Assembly (NCBI GenBank): GCA_026874595.1
Contig: CM049320.1
Span: forward strand, 11,311,964-11,375,963
DNA length: 64,000 nucleotides
Direction: 5' to 3'
DNA from: Sipunculus nudus
Taxonomy: Eukaryota > Annelida > Sipuncula > Golfingiida > Sipunculidae
The position numbers and the translations under genes are program-made. Below, one piece after another: positions 23,100-36,843 of the stretch; the stretch's first letter is position 1, and each line of letters starts with the position of its first letter. The notes beneath the pieces were generated by a model. The model saw only the letters and a program-made list of their open reading frames with translations. It made no database searches and was not told the origin of the DNA.

Positions 23100-23690
23100 G
23101 TTTACAAGATTATTAAAACAAACATGGACGGAATCTCATGAACTTTTCTGGAAATTTCGGAAATGGGCCAATAAAAAAAAATGGTTTGGATCTTGCACAT
23201 GAACCGGATTCAGGAGACGTCAGTTTTTAGACTCACAAGGTATTAAGCTTTAAATGATGCATATTGTCAGTTGTTTTCATGAAATTCCACGGAATAACAA
23301 CTGGCCATGCAAAATTCAATAAATATCAAAACCCGTAACCTTGAACTGGATTGGTGACCTTGAAACTGTTATGGTAAAACTGCAACGTAGATTTTTAGAT
23401 TGATTATGTTAAAATCTTTAAAATGATATATGTTATCAGTAATTTTCATGAAATTCGGATGGAATGACAACTGACACTGGTTAAATTCAAAATATATTAA
23501 AAGCCATGACCCTGACCTTGTTTGGTGACCTTGAAACTGTAGGAAAGAAATGGCAACATAGATTTTCGGATTGCTGAGGTTATAAGCTTTAAAATGATGT
23601 ATGTTGCCGGCTTTCTTAATGAAATTCCCACTGAATGCCAGCTGATCCTGGACTATGAGGAGACCGTCAGAATACATGCATCCCTGGATT
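23100..23690. repeat. diverged repeats of about 172 bp
   Basis: ggtgaccttgaaactgt recurs at 23352 and 23524, each followed by a related ...aacatagatttt...aaatgatgtatgtt block with a shared gaaattc...tgaatg box. At least three diverged units are visible. The period and the phrases ggtgacctt and tgaccctgacctt are typical of repeats common in mollusc DNA. Confidence 0.65.
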
Positions 23691-26395
23691 CACTGCCTCT
23701 TAAGCTCTTAGTCTGTCTCTGGCACAGCTGTTTACATAATTCCCTTGACAATATGCCCGGTTTATGTACATGCTTAACTTGATCCCTGGTCATGTTAAGT
23801 CATCTCTCGATGTCCACTGAGCCCTGAGCAACTGTATAACGAACAACAACGTATTGATTTGTCAATATATACAGTAGAACCTTCGAATTACAGAAACTGA
23901 CGGGACCGGACAATTTTCCCGCAATAGAGGGATGTCCCTAATAGGGAGGGTATAGATTTCGGGACATGCTTTCAAGGGATTGTCTTAGGAGGTGCCCTTA
24001 GTACAGAGGAGCACGTAAGGAGAGGTTCCATGGTACTTCCATTTTCCAACTCTCTTAAGTTAGTCTGTTTATCCTTCATTTATTCAAACAAGACAGATTT
24101 CTCTTATATATTTCAAGATGATTATATAATGACTAGAAAACAAATAATTAATGCACCCATAAAGTATTGTCTACAGTAAACGTTGTAAAACCCAGTTAAA
24201 CTACAAAATAGAAACACCACGGCAAAAAATTTTGTTAATACCGAATTTATATAATGAGATAATTAGGATTGTTCATGCCTGTTATAGAAAGAAAACCTAT
24301 GGCTGAATATAGGTTAATCACAGCCTTCATTGTGTATCTGGCCACACAGGACGAATCAGCGGGTACTGTGAATCTCCTTCTAATTTTGTTCACATATACA
24401 GGACGATTTGTGGCAAATATATTGTCAAATAGATGTTTTTTTCTAAGGATAAATGGGTATATTTCTAAAATTAATTAGCTGTCCGAACGATCTTTGCTTA
24501 TTGCCTGCCAAGAGATATAAAGACAAATATACTTTTAAATTGACAGGTCTACGTCTGTATCTAATGTAACTTCCCCTTTAGTAAATTGCCGATTCCTGTT
24601 AATTTGATGACAGTTCTTCATATGAGGAAAATTAACTGAGGGCAGGGTATTAAGATGTCATGTTTCCTTCATATTTTGACAAAATATTTTTAGAGTGACA
24701 TATGAAATTTGATTGCTGGCATATTTATCAGTTTTGTTTTATATATTCTAGTTTTTTTTATATTTTAATGAATATAAACAATATGATTAACAATTTAATA
24801 TATGACCATGATATATAATTTACGAAAATAAACCGCAAGACATTTAACATTATCATAAAAAAGTGTCAATATTACATTTTTACATCCACAGGGAATATAT
24901 TAAATATAGTGTAATGACGGACTTCTCTTGTAAGTGCAGTTATTCAGATATAAAATGGTTGAATAATAATAAAATATTGCGTCTCGTTTTCTTCAATGTC
25001 ACTGTCACTCTGTTTAAGCCTCAACGTTTATAGATTTTTCTTTCCCAATGTGCGAAAAAATTTCCCTCAACGAAAAATTAAAAATTTTATGTTTTAAAAC
25101 ATCTAAATCTTAAAGCAATGTTTTTTTTACGGATATTAAGCCAGAAAGATGGTGATTCAGACGAATCGCTCGTTCTTGAATGTACAATTATTAAAAAAAA
25201 CAGGTTTAACTGTGTTTAACAGTTAGAAAATATAGAAATAGCATTTACTTTATTGAGCATTCTCCAGGGGATTTGGCAATCATAACGGAATTCCTGTTGA
25301 TAAAACGTTCCCTGCCTACAGTCATGCACCGACGCCCGGTTCCCAAGGTTTCCATTCGTAAGAGTTCTAAAAACCGACCCACCAAGCAATGCGCCATCAC
25401 ATATATCCCTTAAAGACCCAAGTACCATATATACACAGCCCCCCAACCCCACCCCACCCAAACCCGCCCCTCTCTTATCGCATACATCCCCTAAATGTTC
25501 AGGTAACATACAGTATGTTCATTTAAATAGTTAGACCTAAATTTTATCTTTTACATCTGCTATTTATTTTTTTCTGTGAATATTTTTCATAATTAAAATA
25601 GAAAACGCGATGTATCTCGCATCTGACAGTAAATATTCATCTGACAGCATATACTATCATCTTGAAATATACACACATATTGCACAATGGGAGCCATTTC
25701 CCACATTTTCTGAGAAATTTGACCATGCCCCTTTCGCGACCACAGCGCCATCTAGTAGCAATAACAAGAACAACACAAAATAGGTAATTTTCTATTCTCT
25801 TTTACTACACCCCTGTCCACACAATTTTTATTGCGATATTTCTTTCAAATATACTTTGGTTGCCACGAAAAATTAGCTTTTATCGACAAAGTAATGTGGC
25901 GATTTTGGATTATTTAATTAGGTATGAAATATATATATAATTGCGACGCCGTGCCGGTGTTGGCCTGTCTAGAAAGAGATACAAAGTTGATATCGATCAT
26001 GGCGCCAGTTCAAATGGCTTTATTTATCTGTTTATCCTTGCGAAGTAGGAAGGACGTATGTGTGACGTAACAAGCATGTTATGTAAAAATACCACTGTGA
26101 CTTCATCACTACGAATCAAATGGATCTAGTTTATGACCATCGGCGTAGGTCGTCAATGATAATGGCGCAAGACCGTTCGTCTGTTCAGTCTTACTTCTCT
26201 CTGAATTAATCATATGGAGAGAGAGAGTATTACTTTGTTGTTAGATAATCGCCACGTATGTCTGATTTGCCTCTGAGGTAAGATAGGCTTTCATGCACTG
26301 ATATATAAGAATTATAACGAAAAAAAAATCAGTTGGACAGGTGTGATGGAATGGAGTATAAAAATAGAATAGGACATGCATGCAGTGTTGAATAA

Positions 26396-26408
26396 TGACG
26401 TCACGTGA
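26396..26408. promoter_or_regulatory. composite CRE/E-box motif
   Basis: TGACGTCACGTGA combines a perfect cAMP-response element (TGACGTCA) and a CACGTG E-box. No gene start is near (the FReP start is about 3 kb away on the other strand), so function is unproven. Confidence 0.2.
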
Positions 26409-27855
26409 TAGAGCACATTCAGGGAAAGGCCACAAAAACGACGTCGATTAAGCCAAAGTGTTATATATTTGTGTCGCGATTTCTACTTATGCAACATATT
26501 AACATAAACTGAAGTTAAGAATACCCTCACTGAATTTGCAGAACGTATTTTACATAGTTTCGATTTATCTTTAGACATATAATACGTGCAGGTTAGGCAT
26601 GTATAATGTTATACTTCATGTTTCCTTTATAGTGACATAAGCATTATGGACAGACATGTCACTGGACCATCCCTTGAAGGATGATCTCAAAGCATATATC
26701 TATTCAAAACACGTTTGCTGAAGCATATAAATGGCTTAACTCCCAGGCAAAATATCAATATAACATTTGAACTAGATGTATACATTCGGCAAGTGATTCC
26801 TTGAAGCCCCCCCCCCCCCCTCAAATTGAGCGATAATGGAGGATCGGGTATAGTGTGTATGGCCTAGGGAATGAGGTGCAGGTCAAACTTAAATACCGGG
26901 TACAATTCTGTGACCTAATACTAACATTGTGCCTACATTTCAATTTTGAAAATCAGTCATACTGAGGATATAACGAAAACAGACAATGGCAGGAGAGAGT
27001 CAAAAGAAACAAGAGAAAAAAATAAAATTGATGGTTTTGCGCTGGGGGGGGGGATAAGTAGTTCTGCCCACAAAAAAATATGGATGTAGAAATAGACTGA
27101 TCAACCGTTATCATCCTCCACGTTTTACCGGGGGGGGGGGGTGTAATACCTGTTTAATAGCCTTGAAATATTAAAAGTTTGTTCGACAGGCATGTTATGA
27201 TGTTCGTAACTTGTATATAATTTTGATAGGATAAGCAAATGTGGGATGATTTTAAGGTCTCTCTTAAAATAGAATACTGCAGTGAAAAGGAGAATTTTTT
27301 TTATGGAAATGTGTTAACAAAATTTCTTTCAACAACGTCATAAGTAAGAAAATACTTGCTTAACAAGGTAAAACCAACTTGCTCTCATATTCGGCAATCA
27401 CTGGAGATAAAACGGCTATAAACTTCTTATTTTCTCATAATTATGATCCAACCGGCCATATTAAAAAAATGATACACCCTGGGATCCTTTACACGTAACC
27501 AGCCATTGTAACACATCCGAAAATGGAATTTAAAATTGGGTAAATGTCTATATATCACTAAACATCTGAGTATAACCTTGTATACCCGAGTTTTCATCAT
27601 CATGTGTACTTAGAAGTAATTAGAAAGCAATATAGCATTAGCTGCAGTGTTACAGATTGTAACCATTATGAAATAACACTGTAAGACACATACTAGTATA
27701 TTACATAAACGTCATAACGGGATATGATATAACAAGTCCCAGTATATAAATGTCAACGAGTTTTAATTTAATAACACTTTCCACCCATAGATGTCGCCTA
27801 GGATTGACTACTAGCATGGTCCCACACTATTTAACCAACAGAAACAAGAGGTACA

Positions 27856-29457
27856 TCAGTTCTTTCTTGTAATTTTAATACTGGCGGCTTTAAGAGGGAC
27901 ATTATGTTTCCAAACCATACACTTATGATCAAGTGATGACATGCATCCGGAGCGATACGGTCCAGTAAGGAAGACGTAGTAACAGAGATAATGCCACCAT
28001 CCGCCACCGTACCTTCTGGCACAGTTGATATTTGATTTCTCATTATCTCTGTCCTTGGTGCTGAATGGTGATTGGTCATGCTTCTGCATCCGGTTTTTCT
28101 TCGCATTTCCCGTTTCTCCGCCGATTCTGAGTTTGTATTTTTCTTTTTCTGACCCAACGGAGAACGTAGTGAAAACAGAGTAGTAGGATCGTCCACCAAA
28201 CCATTCTGTCATGTCGAATCTGGCATCGTACTCTTTATTTCTTGTCAACAGATGCATATATTCGTTACCGATCCAGTACTCCCCCGCCGCTGACCCGAAG
28301 CCATCTTTGAATTCCTGCCAGTTCCGGTCAAAGGATACATTTCCGTTAAAACGGCGCATGAGCACTGTCCATTTCCGGTCTTCCATTTCACACCACACGT
28401 CTTTGGGACTAGTAGCGCCCTCTGGTTGAATGGTGTACACACCAGACCCGGACCGGATTAAGTGATATGCTTCTTCACAATCTGTATTAAGTAAACAATA
28501 TTCAAATGAATATACTTATTTCTCATAAAAAATTATTACAAACACGTATTCAGTTTTAACTAATTTTCGTTTGTGCGACATCCCTTTCAGACCTCCCTCC
28601 CAGCCCCCCCTCCCCCCCCCCCCTACCCCCCCCCCCTCCCTCACAGAGGGTCAACTCCAAAGATCCAAAATATTTTCAATTATCTTGGAAATAATTTTCT
28701 TATGATACTCATGATCAGACAAAGTAAAATTTTAATATCACAGCATAGGACACTCCGAATTTTAAAGAACTGTTTGTGAAGTTTTAGCCTGCAACCAAAT
28801 AATTATAGAACTTTGTTGCCTCAAGCTGTTAACAGACAAACCAAGATGGATAATTTATTATTGCGCCACGAGGCGGAGGTAAATAAAAACCGTAATGGAC
28901 AATGAAGAATAAAATCTACCTTTTGGAAATGTTGCCTCCTTTCTATTCCCTGGGTCATCACTTCTTGTTCCGTGACGACATTTTTGTTTTACGTAATGAC
29001 GTATGTTTTCCAATTTCCCTGTTATTCTGTCAATTGTAAAATGCATTTCGTCAGCCTCTGCTGAGGCAGCCTTCTGAGTCTGAGCCACAACGAGACCCTT
29101 GATGATCTGTAACATATGATCAGTCATTTTCAGAAGACCCTCTTCATTTACAGCAGTCTGTTTTAGAGACTTGAATAATAATTTGTTTATCGATTCCAGC
29201 TGCTCTATATGGTGATGTTCCTTAAACAAACTGATTAAATAATCAAGCTTCTTATGTATATAATGCATGGTATGGGTGCTGTTCACCGGGGGTAATTTCC
29301 TTCCGACATTTGAACTCTGTTCAGCTTGGTCGATGGGTGTGTAGCCTTGCTGTGCGATATCAGGCATAGCTGCTCTATAGGGTATCTGAGAGTTTCCCGC
29401 ACTAAGAGATGTAAGCCCAACCAGCTTGACGCAAACAATCAACAACGTACCAACCAT
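27856..29457 (-). CDS. fibrinogen-related protein (FReP), two exons
   Basis: Exon 1 is 29457-28920 and exon 2 is 28481-27856, joined in phase 1; the product is 387 aa. Residues 1 to about 20 (MVGTLLIVCVKLVGLTSLSA) form a signal peptide. Residues about 65-165 form a hydrophobic-heptad segment likely to be a coiled coil that would multimerise the protein. From residue 180 a fibrinogen C-terminal globular domain begins (DCEEAYHLIRSGSGVYTI), continuing through VWCEM, FSTKDRDNE (calcium-loop type), NCARRYGGGWW and a C-terminal KITRKN. The architecture matches secreted pattern-recognition FRePs of molluscs (ficolin-like, without collagen or immunoglobulin domains). The ligand cannot be read from sequence. 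The exon 1 start is the only in-frame methionine preceding a hydrophobic core. Confidence 0.9.
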
Positions 29458-30282
29458 GTTGACCTAAGGCCGACGCGTCTACCAACGATGAGCAAGCAAA
29501 TATATGTTATGCATATTATGTTAGAGATTCCGAGACTGTAGCAATCTGAAAACCACAATCGCTTCTGAAAATACACCTAAAAGAATACATCCTCATCCGT
29601 CTTACAGAGAATTAATTATATTCGGCGCCGGATGCAGCGGGAAAATCAGTAAAACGGCGATGGCTGCTCTGGAATGATAGATAAGATTCGTGTGTAGTGC
29701 TGTGTCATTATCTTTCTCCCGGTACGCATGTACGCTGTATCTCGTTAGTATTCGAGTTTACGAGCGCATCCACTTACACATATACATGCAGATATACACG
29801 TGTGAAGCAGCTGACACACCCGCTGAAACAAGGGTGACCGACGAGAACTGTCCCAGCGTGACATGTGCGCGTAGGCCTGCTGGTGTGATAGTATACACTT
29901 CGACGTATCAAGGACAGAAGCAACAGCACGCGGTGATACTGTAAATCATACATGTAAGACAGTATGACATCTGGATTAGATTCAACAATGCTTTTCTTCA
30001 AACACTGGGAGACATATCTTTCAAAGCTTATGTATTTCAACCTGCGTGTACGCAAACATCATTATATAGGCCTATTGCCGTCTATATTTTTCAAGGCTCT
30101 TGTATATAGGTTCTAGCCATAAGGTTGACTGGTTATCTCTTACTACACCTCTTCTGTGAGTCAAGCCAGTCATCATATTTCAGCTCATGAGGGTGGTACC
30201 AAAGTGTGTGTGTGTGTGGGGGGGGGGTTACGGTGTAATGAATCCGTTTTATGGGTTAAGTGGATATGTTATACAGACACTA

Positions 30283-30324
<42 letters not shown>
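30283..30324. repeat. (AT)n microsatellite
   Basis: About 21 uninterrupted AT dinucleotides, preceded by a GT/G tract at 30205-30229. Confidence 0.95.
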
Positions 30325-30331
<7 letters not shown>

Positions 30332-30576
30332 ATGTTGTGTCTCGTAATCTCGTAAATAAAGATAATCCCTGAAAAAAAAGAACACAAAAGGGCTTGCGAT
30401 ACATTCGTATTATAAACGATTAAGAGTCCAGATCAGACCTGTTTAATCTGTGGTAACCACTTTGTGTCGTGGCTGAAAATAATACTATAACATAGAATTA
30501 CAGAATTTTCTTCTGAATGTTGAAAAATTCATATGTATACACATATACAGTACCGTAGCCTGGGAGGGGGGTTGGT

Positions 30577-30674
30577 GGGGCAGCTGCCCATCCTGAGATC
30601 TGAACATTCGTAGGCAAAAAAAAAAGGGGCAGCTGCCCATCCTGAGATCTGAACATTCGTAGGCAAAAAAAAAA
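30577..30674. repeat. 49-bp tandem duplication ending in poly-A
   Basis: ggggcagctgcccatcctga to the following poly-A occurs twice in direct succession (30577 and 30626) with no mismatch apart from poly-A length. ggggcagctgcccat contains a palindromic GGGCAGCTGCCC. Confidence 0.9.
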
Positions 30675-30970
30675 AATGTTGGTATTTGCAAGTATTTGCA
30701 AGAAAGTTCAGTCTGCTTGGGTGATCATTACTCAGTTACCCTTATGCCATGTAAATAAAAGGTGCAATTTTGTTTGGCCTATAAGCTTAGATTATAAGAA
30801 AAAAATTCATACAGAAATGCCAATTTATAGCATGTATTTAAAAAAAAATATTCCGTACCATGCACATCCCCTGGGGGGTGGGGGGGGGGGGCTACAACAC
30901 CTGGGGATGCTTCGCTCTGACAAAGCATTCACTGCCCCCCCCCCCACAATCCTTTGCGCAAACGACGGCC

Positions 30971-30974
<4 letters not shown>

Positions 30975-31010
<36 letters not shown>
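30975..31010. repeat. (AT)n microsatellite
   Basis: About 18 AT dinucleotides followed by GT-rich sequence to about 31055. Confidence 0.95.
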
Positions 31011-31012
<2 letters not shown>

Positions 31013-33647
31013 TATATATGTTTGTATGTGTGTGTGTTTTTGTGTGTGTCTGTGTGGAGATAGGTTGAGTAGTTTCAGCGGGCGTAATTCTGCTGATAAA
31101 CAAAAACTAGGGATGAAAACAACCTCCCCATAAACACGGGACACGAGACCACGGACTCTGGGCTATGTTGTCAGTTACTGACAGGAGCAACGGTGAACGG
31201 TGAACAGAACGTGTGTCTGCTGCCTGCGATAAGCAATGTACAGGCATGAGTGTCAAGGTCAGATCACCACAAGGTCAAATGTGTTACTTTACTCAGTACA
31301 GAGACCAGACCGTGATGTTACTGGGCAGTCATAGTATGACGTCATGAACTGAGTTCGGAAATTATTTAAATCTATGCAAAACCTGTTTTTTTATTATTTG
31401 ATGACAACTCGGTGCTGACTCCATCAAAATTACAAAGCTATTACTGGGATTCAGTCCGTCTTTGTCACAGTATTTTTTTATTATCAGCTGACAGTACAGA
31501 GAGGCTGCCAACGCCATCTGGCGACCTCGTAATAAATCAACCTCTTCAGTTAGAAAGCGTGATCAGTTTATGAAATATACATGGACAAGTGGGCAATACA
31601 ATAGGATACGAAAGGTGCTATCTGCTTCAAACAAGTCATAAGCATCGGTACTCAGACATTACCAGACAATACATCTTGTAATGTGCAAAAACCTGAAATA
31701 GTTGACAACGCAATATGCTTATGTGAATGGTAGGGCAGTTCCCAAAACTCTCCAACTCATCTGTTACGGGCATATATGTTTCAATTTTTGTGCTGTGTGT
31801 TCGAATTGTGCCATTCTTAAAAAATGCAAAGGATGACACGAAAAACTTTTGCCTTTTGCTAGAAATTTGTTTACTAAACAAAAGAAACTACCCTGCTTTC
31901 TCCTGGACCTCATCTTAACAACCCATAAATATTCAGTAATATTAATTTGGATTTCTTGTCTGCAAGAAACATATCGTACTGTGTGACCATTTGGTATTAT
32001 AAATTACCCCCAAAATCTTCACTCTAGATGCTACAAATATCAAACATTTTTGCAAACTGCAAATGATGGTGCTTCGGTTGAATAATGGTTATTGTCAATC
32101 ACTCTAAAGGTATGTTTCCATGTCCCACAACGCATTCAAATGAAAGCGATAAACAAACGGAACAATTTAAGGTCTATGCATTCTATTTTCCAACAAATAC
32201 AAACCGGCCAGTATATGTATTGATTGTAGTTTAAGCTTAATAAAAGCTGCATGAGTGCTTGTAACATTAATCCAATAATAATAATAATGTCTCTCTAATA
32301 CATTCCACAATTTCGGCATCAGTGATATTTCGGCTGGAAAAAGCTTCATATTTCTTTTTAAAATTGTTTGCTGTATGTGCTGCCCTCAATTAAGGAAAAC
32401 ATATTTTTTATATGCTCTGCCCTACTATGATGGACAGCATGAAGAGCAACAATTATATTCACATAAATCCCATTAAATACAAAAAAAAAATGTTCTGCAC
32501 GCTCTAAATACGTTGGCCGGTCCTTCTGATGATTCAAGATCCTTCAGTTGTACGCTCACGCAGCGGTTACACACTGCAGTCAGACAAATGAGAGCATAGT
32601 ATGGCATTTTGCATCCAGCTCCAATTTCTAAACATGCGACACCCGCTCCTAATGGTCTGAAAACACTCTTTGGTAATAGAAAACACTATGGTAATAGTAC
32701 TGCTCATGTCTGATTTCCGACGTCCCTAGGCTTAGGTTCCCTACGCTGAAAAAAAGGAGAGTTAAAAAATGTTGTTATACAATTATATACAATGAATTTA
32801 TAGTTTGTAAAAAAAAGAAAATGGTTCTTCTGCCATATAAATGTTTTAATGACAGGAAAATGATATGAAAGTAGCGGCCTGCGAGCGACTAGCCATCGCG
32901 GGTAGCGTAACCGTTGTCTAAGTGGTGTGCGACCTAAGACACAAGGTTATATCAGAAATTGGATACCACATGCAAAACTGTCATATTCCACTTTAACTGT
33001 GATAAACAGTCACCCCCCCCCCCCCCCCCGGAATATTAAGAATTAGGGAATATAGCGCAGATACATGAAGAAAAAAAGGAAGAAAAATGGCTGTTTTTCT
33101 TTATTCAGGGGGACCTAAAAAAGTCGCCCCATTAAAGAGCTTGGCCAAAATTTCCATATAGAAAATAACTTATCTACAAAGATTTAATAAAAGATATAAT
33201 AATAAAGCTAAACAAAGGTTTAATAGTATTAATAATAATAAGAAGAATAAGAATTTTAAGTAATAGAAATAATATGAACAGGAAATAGTGTTTCCAAATA
33301 CTGGCATAACTTTGCATATATCAGCGTGTTTTATAATTCGTAAGTCTGTCAATGACAGAAGTATTTAAGAATCCATAATATTAATTAATATTACAAATGC
33401 CGATTATTTTATAATTTAAACATATTAATATGTTCCTTTTTTAAATTACCTAAAAACAATTGATCTATTAAAGAATGTTTTATTTCAGACATTTTTTGCT
33501 TACCATATATACCATCAGAAGACGAAGAAGAACAGCACTAGCCAGCGTGATAAAGACGACTGCTGTAATAATTAATCTTCCAGAAGCTCCAGGCTGGTAA
33601 ATCAAATTAAAAAAAAAATCACACACAATTAAAAAAACACAAACCAT

Positions 33648-33694
33648 ACCCTTTCCATCTATGGACAATGACCAGCATGGCTGCTCATACATAC

Positions 33695-33736
<42 letters not shown>
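33648..33736. repeat. partial foldback-family sequence with (AT)n
   Basis: accctttccatct followed by acaatgaccagcatggctgc, catacataca and about 19 AT dinucleotides matches the tail of the unit at 36945-37071. It lacks the left palindrome arm. It sits in the last intron of the disrupted receptor gene. Confidence 0.6.
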
Positions 33737-33748
<12 letters not shown>

Positions 33749-36716
33749 GTATATATTTATATGAACCACCGAACTTATCCATTGTGAGTCTGTACGGAAT
33801 CCACTGAATAATGTAAGTCAGATAAAACATGCGTGAATTCGCTATAAAACAGAAGCCATTATATGCAATGATAGGCTTACCTCTCAGTACATAATGTCAA
33901 AACCAAACAAACGAAGAACTTAAATCATGTCTAAGATGAATAAAGTGTATCTTTTGAACTAAAACTGGCAGATGAACAAGATATCTAAAACACTTGTTAA
34001 GTATCCGTACTGATACTTTCATATTTGAGAAAAACTCTATATAAGTGAAGATAACTGCGCCTTCGAAATGATTTTTCTTCAAATTAGGATATGTTTAAGA
34101 TTTGGGTTTTTTTTTCAGTTGAAAACTGACTGTCTCGTCTATTCATCAGATACTGTTGTTAATTTATTCAATTTTCCCATGCAGACACAGGCAAATAACA
34201 GTGAAAAAGGATTAAACGGCAAAATAATACCTTTAAGTTGGCGGTTGGATCGATCAACATTCCGTGGAACTATAGGAAAAGAAAAATATTTAAACATGAT
34301 GATACAGGTAGAAAATTAATAAAAGAAGACAGAGAAACTACCTGACAAGGTACATAAAATATAATCAATAATAGTGATAACTGGATTTTAAAACTTTTTC
34401 CAATCGTATCCTAAAGGTGCTTAATATAACATGATAACATTCATAACACTAAAAAAACAATCAGAGAGCGCAGACCTCTGTCAAGGAAGCTAAAAACCCC
34501 AATATGGCATTATTAGAAATGCCGCATTTTCCTTTAAAATTTACCTAGATCCAGAAAGCGATCCTAATCACCTCTGAAAATTAATCAATTGTTCCTTCAG
34601 TCATTGCCGAGCTATCCGGTAAATTTCATCAATATCTGTCAATAACATTTTGAATAATGTTGCTGACAGAGAAACAAACATGGGTTAGAGTGGACTATTT
34701 CCTACCTGCTACACAAACGTAGTCATGATGTGCGGAACAGTTTGTTACTTTTAAAACCATTGTGTCTGCCTCCAGAACAACACAGTCGCCAATGTTTGTT
34801 GGTTCGTCCTTTTTCCAGGGAAGTATTTCCATTTGATTTTCTACGATGTAAACATAACATGGCGGAACATGTTTGATCATTAAAAGTTCAAACTTGTCTT
34901 TGGTTTAAACATTTAATTTTTAGATGGTTGCAAAGAAGCTTTTGCATGCTCTCCTGTAACGTGTGTAACAGAAAGTGAATTCCGATATTAAGTTGTTCCT
35001 GTTTGGTTACTTGTTATATTTTTAGCATATATTTACATTTAAATATACAATTTGTTTTCCTTGGTGTGTATGTCAATACATAGGAGGTCATTTTCTAAAA
35101 TATGAACATTATACATAATTTTAATGTACTAAGAAGGGAATTTATATGTAAGGCTGTCCAGGTTATTTTTTTTATTACAAGCATGGTTTTACTGTTTGAT
35201 ACACACCTATGTTGGTTGGTTTCTCTTGTAAACGATATTTTTGTTATAAAACATAATTTAATGGGAAATACTTTTATGGGTGCTGACTGACCTCTGCAAA
35301 AGAATTTTCCATTGCAACTGCATTAGCCAAACTAGTCCAAACAAGGTAAATCACTTCAAGAATGAGGTTAAAGGTTTTTCGGAGAGATTTATTTGTTGTT
35401 TCTCATGCGATCCTTCAATGACATCTAGTAAAAAGATTGCAATTTAAGCATCAAATATGACTTTGACATTCAATATAGTGCATATCAGTTTCCTGTCTTC
35501 AGATTTTTAATACATTTTTGTCTTTTTATTATGGTCAAAGGTGACCCTTTTATTATTAGTGGAGTTGAATTTTCAGTACGGGGGGGGGGGGGGGGCTTTT
35601 ATCAGTTGCTTGGTCCAATATGGATGTTACTACGTCCTTGCAAATGTCCTGCTGGTTTCAAATTTGCTAATATATCCAGAAATATTTAAAATAACAGACT
35701 AATAAAAAATTATTTAACATATTCAGATATCCATTTATCTATTCATTTTACCAATGTTTCTTAAGTGTTGATAGTTACTATAAATACATAAACTCAGTGA
35801 CGTTGACACAAGAAACATATCAAAATGTAAGGGTCAATCATAAATGTGCAATAAAAATACAAATTTTAAAAGATTACGTGGTTACATATAAAACAAGTCA
35901 GATTATTAAGAATTAATATCCAATATCAATGACAAAACTGAAAGGTTAAAACATTAATTACCGTCTGAACCTATTTGTTTACAAAGGATTTCCTTTATGG
36001 GCTTATTTGTATGAATCGCTAGTTTGTTTAATACTTATTTACCTATTAGTTATATTTTTAATAGAACGGGTGAGATCTTCTTCGCGGATATTTTATTATA
36101 AAATATAACATTTCTAACTTGAGAGAATGTCGTACAGTGGAATTTAAAAAAAAAATTTAATCAATAACAAATTTATTTTAGTAAGTAAAATTGTAAATCT
36201 TCCCAGTTTTTCACAAGTTTCCTCATTAAATCATATAGTCTCAAATATTAAGAAATATGTAATCACTTAGACTCCATATATATGTACAATTTCTTCCTCC
36301 ATGTGTCACAGGTGGCTGTTGTTTCAGCGGATTAAAATCCTTAACAACAGTCTCCAGACATAATCAAAACAAAATATTGACCATTAAAGTCCAGGTCTCC
36401 GGTGTTCCAGCCAAATCTTTTGAATCCTAGCCACGTGATATTAATGACGTCATCTCTCAAACTGAAACGTTTATATACGTTTGCTAGGTAAGTAACATTA
36501 GCTGGTCCGACAAGGTCAGCTGTTTTTTTCAAGTGCGAGGCATGCTTCCCTGGCATTTGTCCAGTTATGTGCTTCATCTTGAAAAACGAACAGGTTGTCA
36601 AGTCTGTAACAATGGGTAGCTTTTGGATTGGCCTCGGGACAAGCGGCATCTCCTTAATCATAATTATTACGAAATAAAATTTTCAATGAAATCAAATCCT
36701 GTTTATATATATATAT

Positions 36717-36843
36717 GTCACAGGGTGAGAAGTGACTGGTGGGCCGATCGTGGAATCGAACCCGCACGGCATGCACAGAAGTCCGGCGTTCTAACCGCTT
36801 CGCCAGAAAAGCAAGCTTCTTTGGCAAGGAAGTTGGAACCAGT

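Larger units (their letters stand above)
19564..27855. other. intergenic, no supported gene
   Basis: Eight kilobases without a convincing coding region. Contents: (CT)n with poly-C at 21108-21170, the 342-bp tandem duplication at 22398-23081, 172-bp repeats at 23100-23690, poly-C runs near 26810 and poly-G near 27045 and 27130. The longest frame here (20821-21327, minus) is a product of the CT microsatellite. Confidence 0.5.
29458..33479. other. intergenic, no gene seen
   Basis: Spacer between the FReP gene and the lectin-like locus. It contains two AT microsatellites (30283-30324 and 30975-31010), a 49-bp tandem duplication at 30577-30674, G-rich and C-rich tracts near 30875 and 30935, and a perfect CRE (TGACGTCA) at 31337-31344. 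No coding region is supported. Confidence 0.5.
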
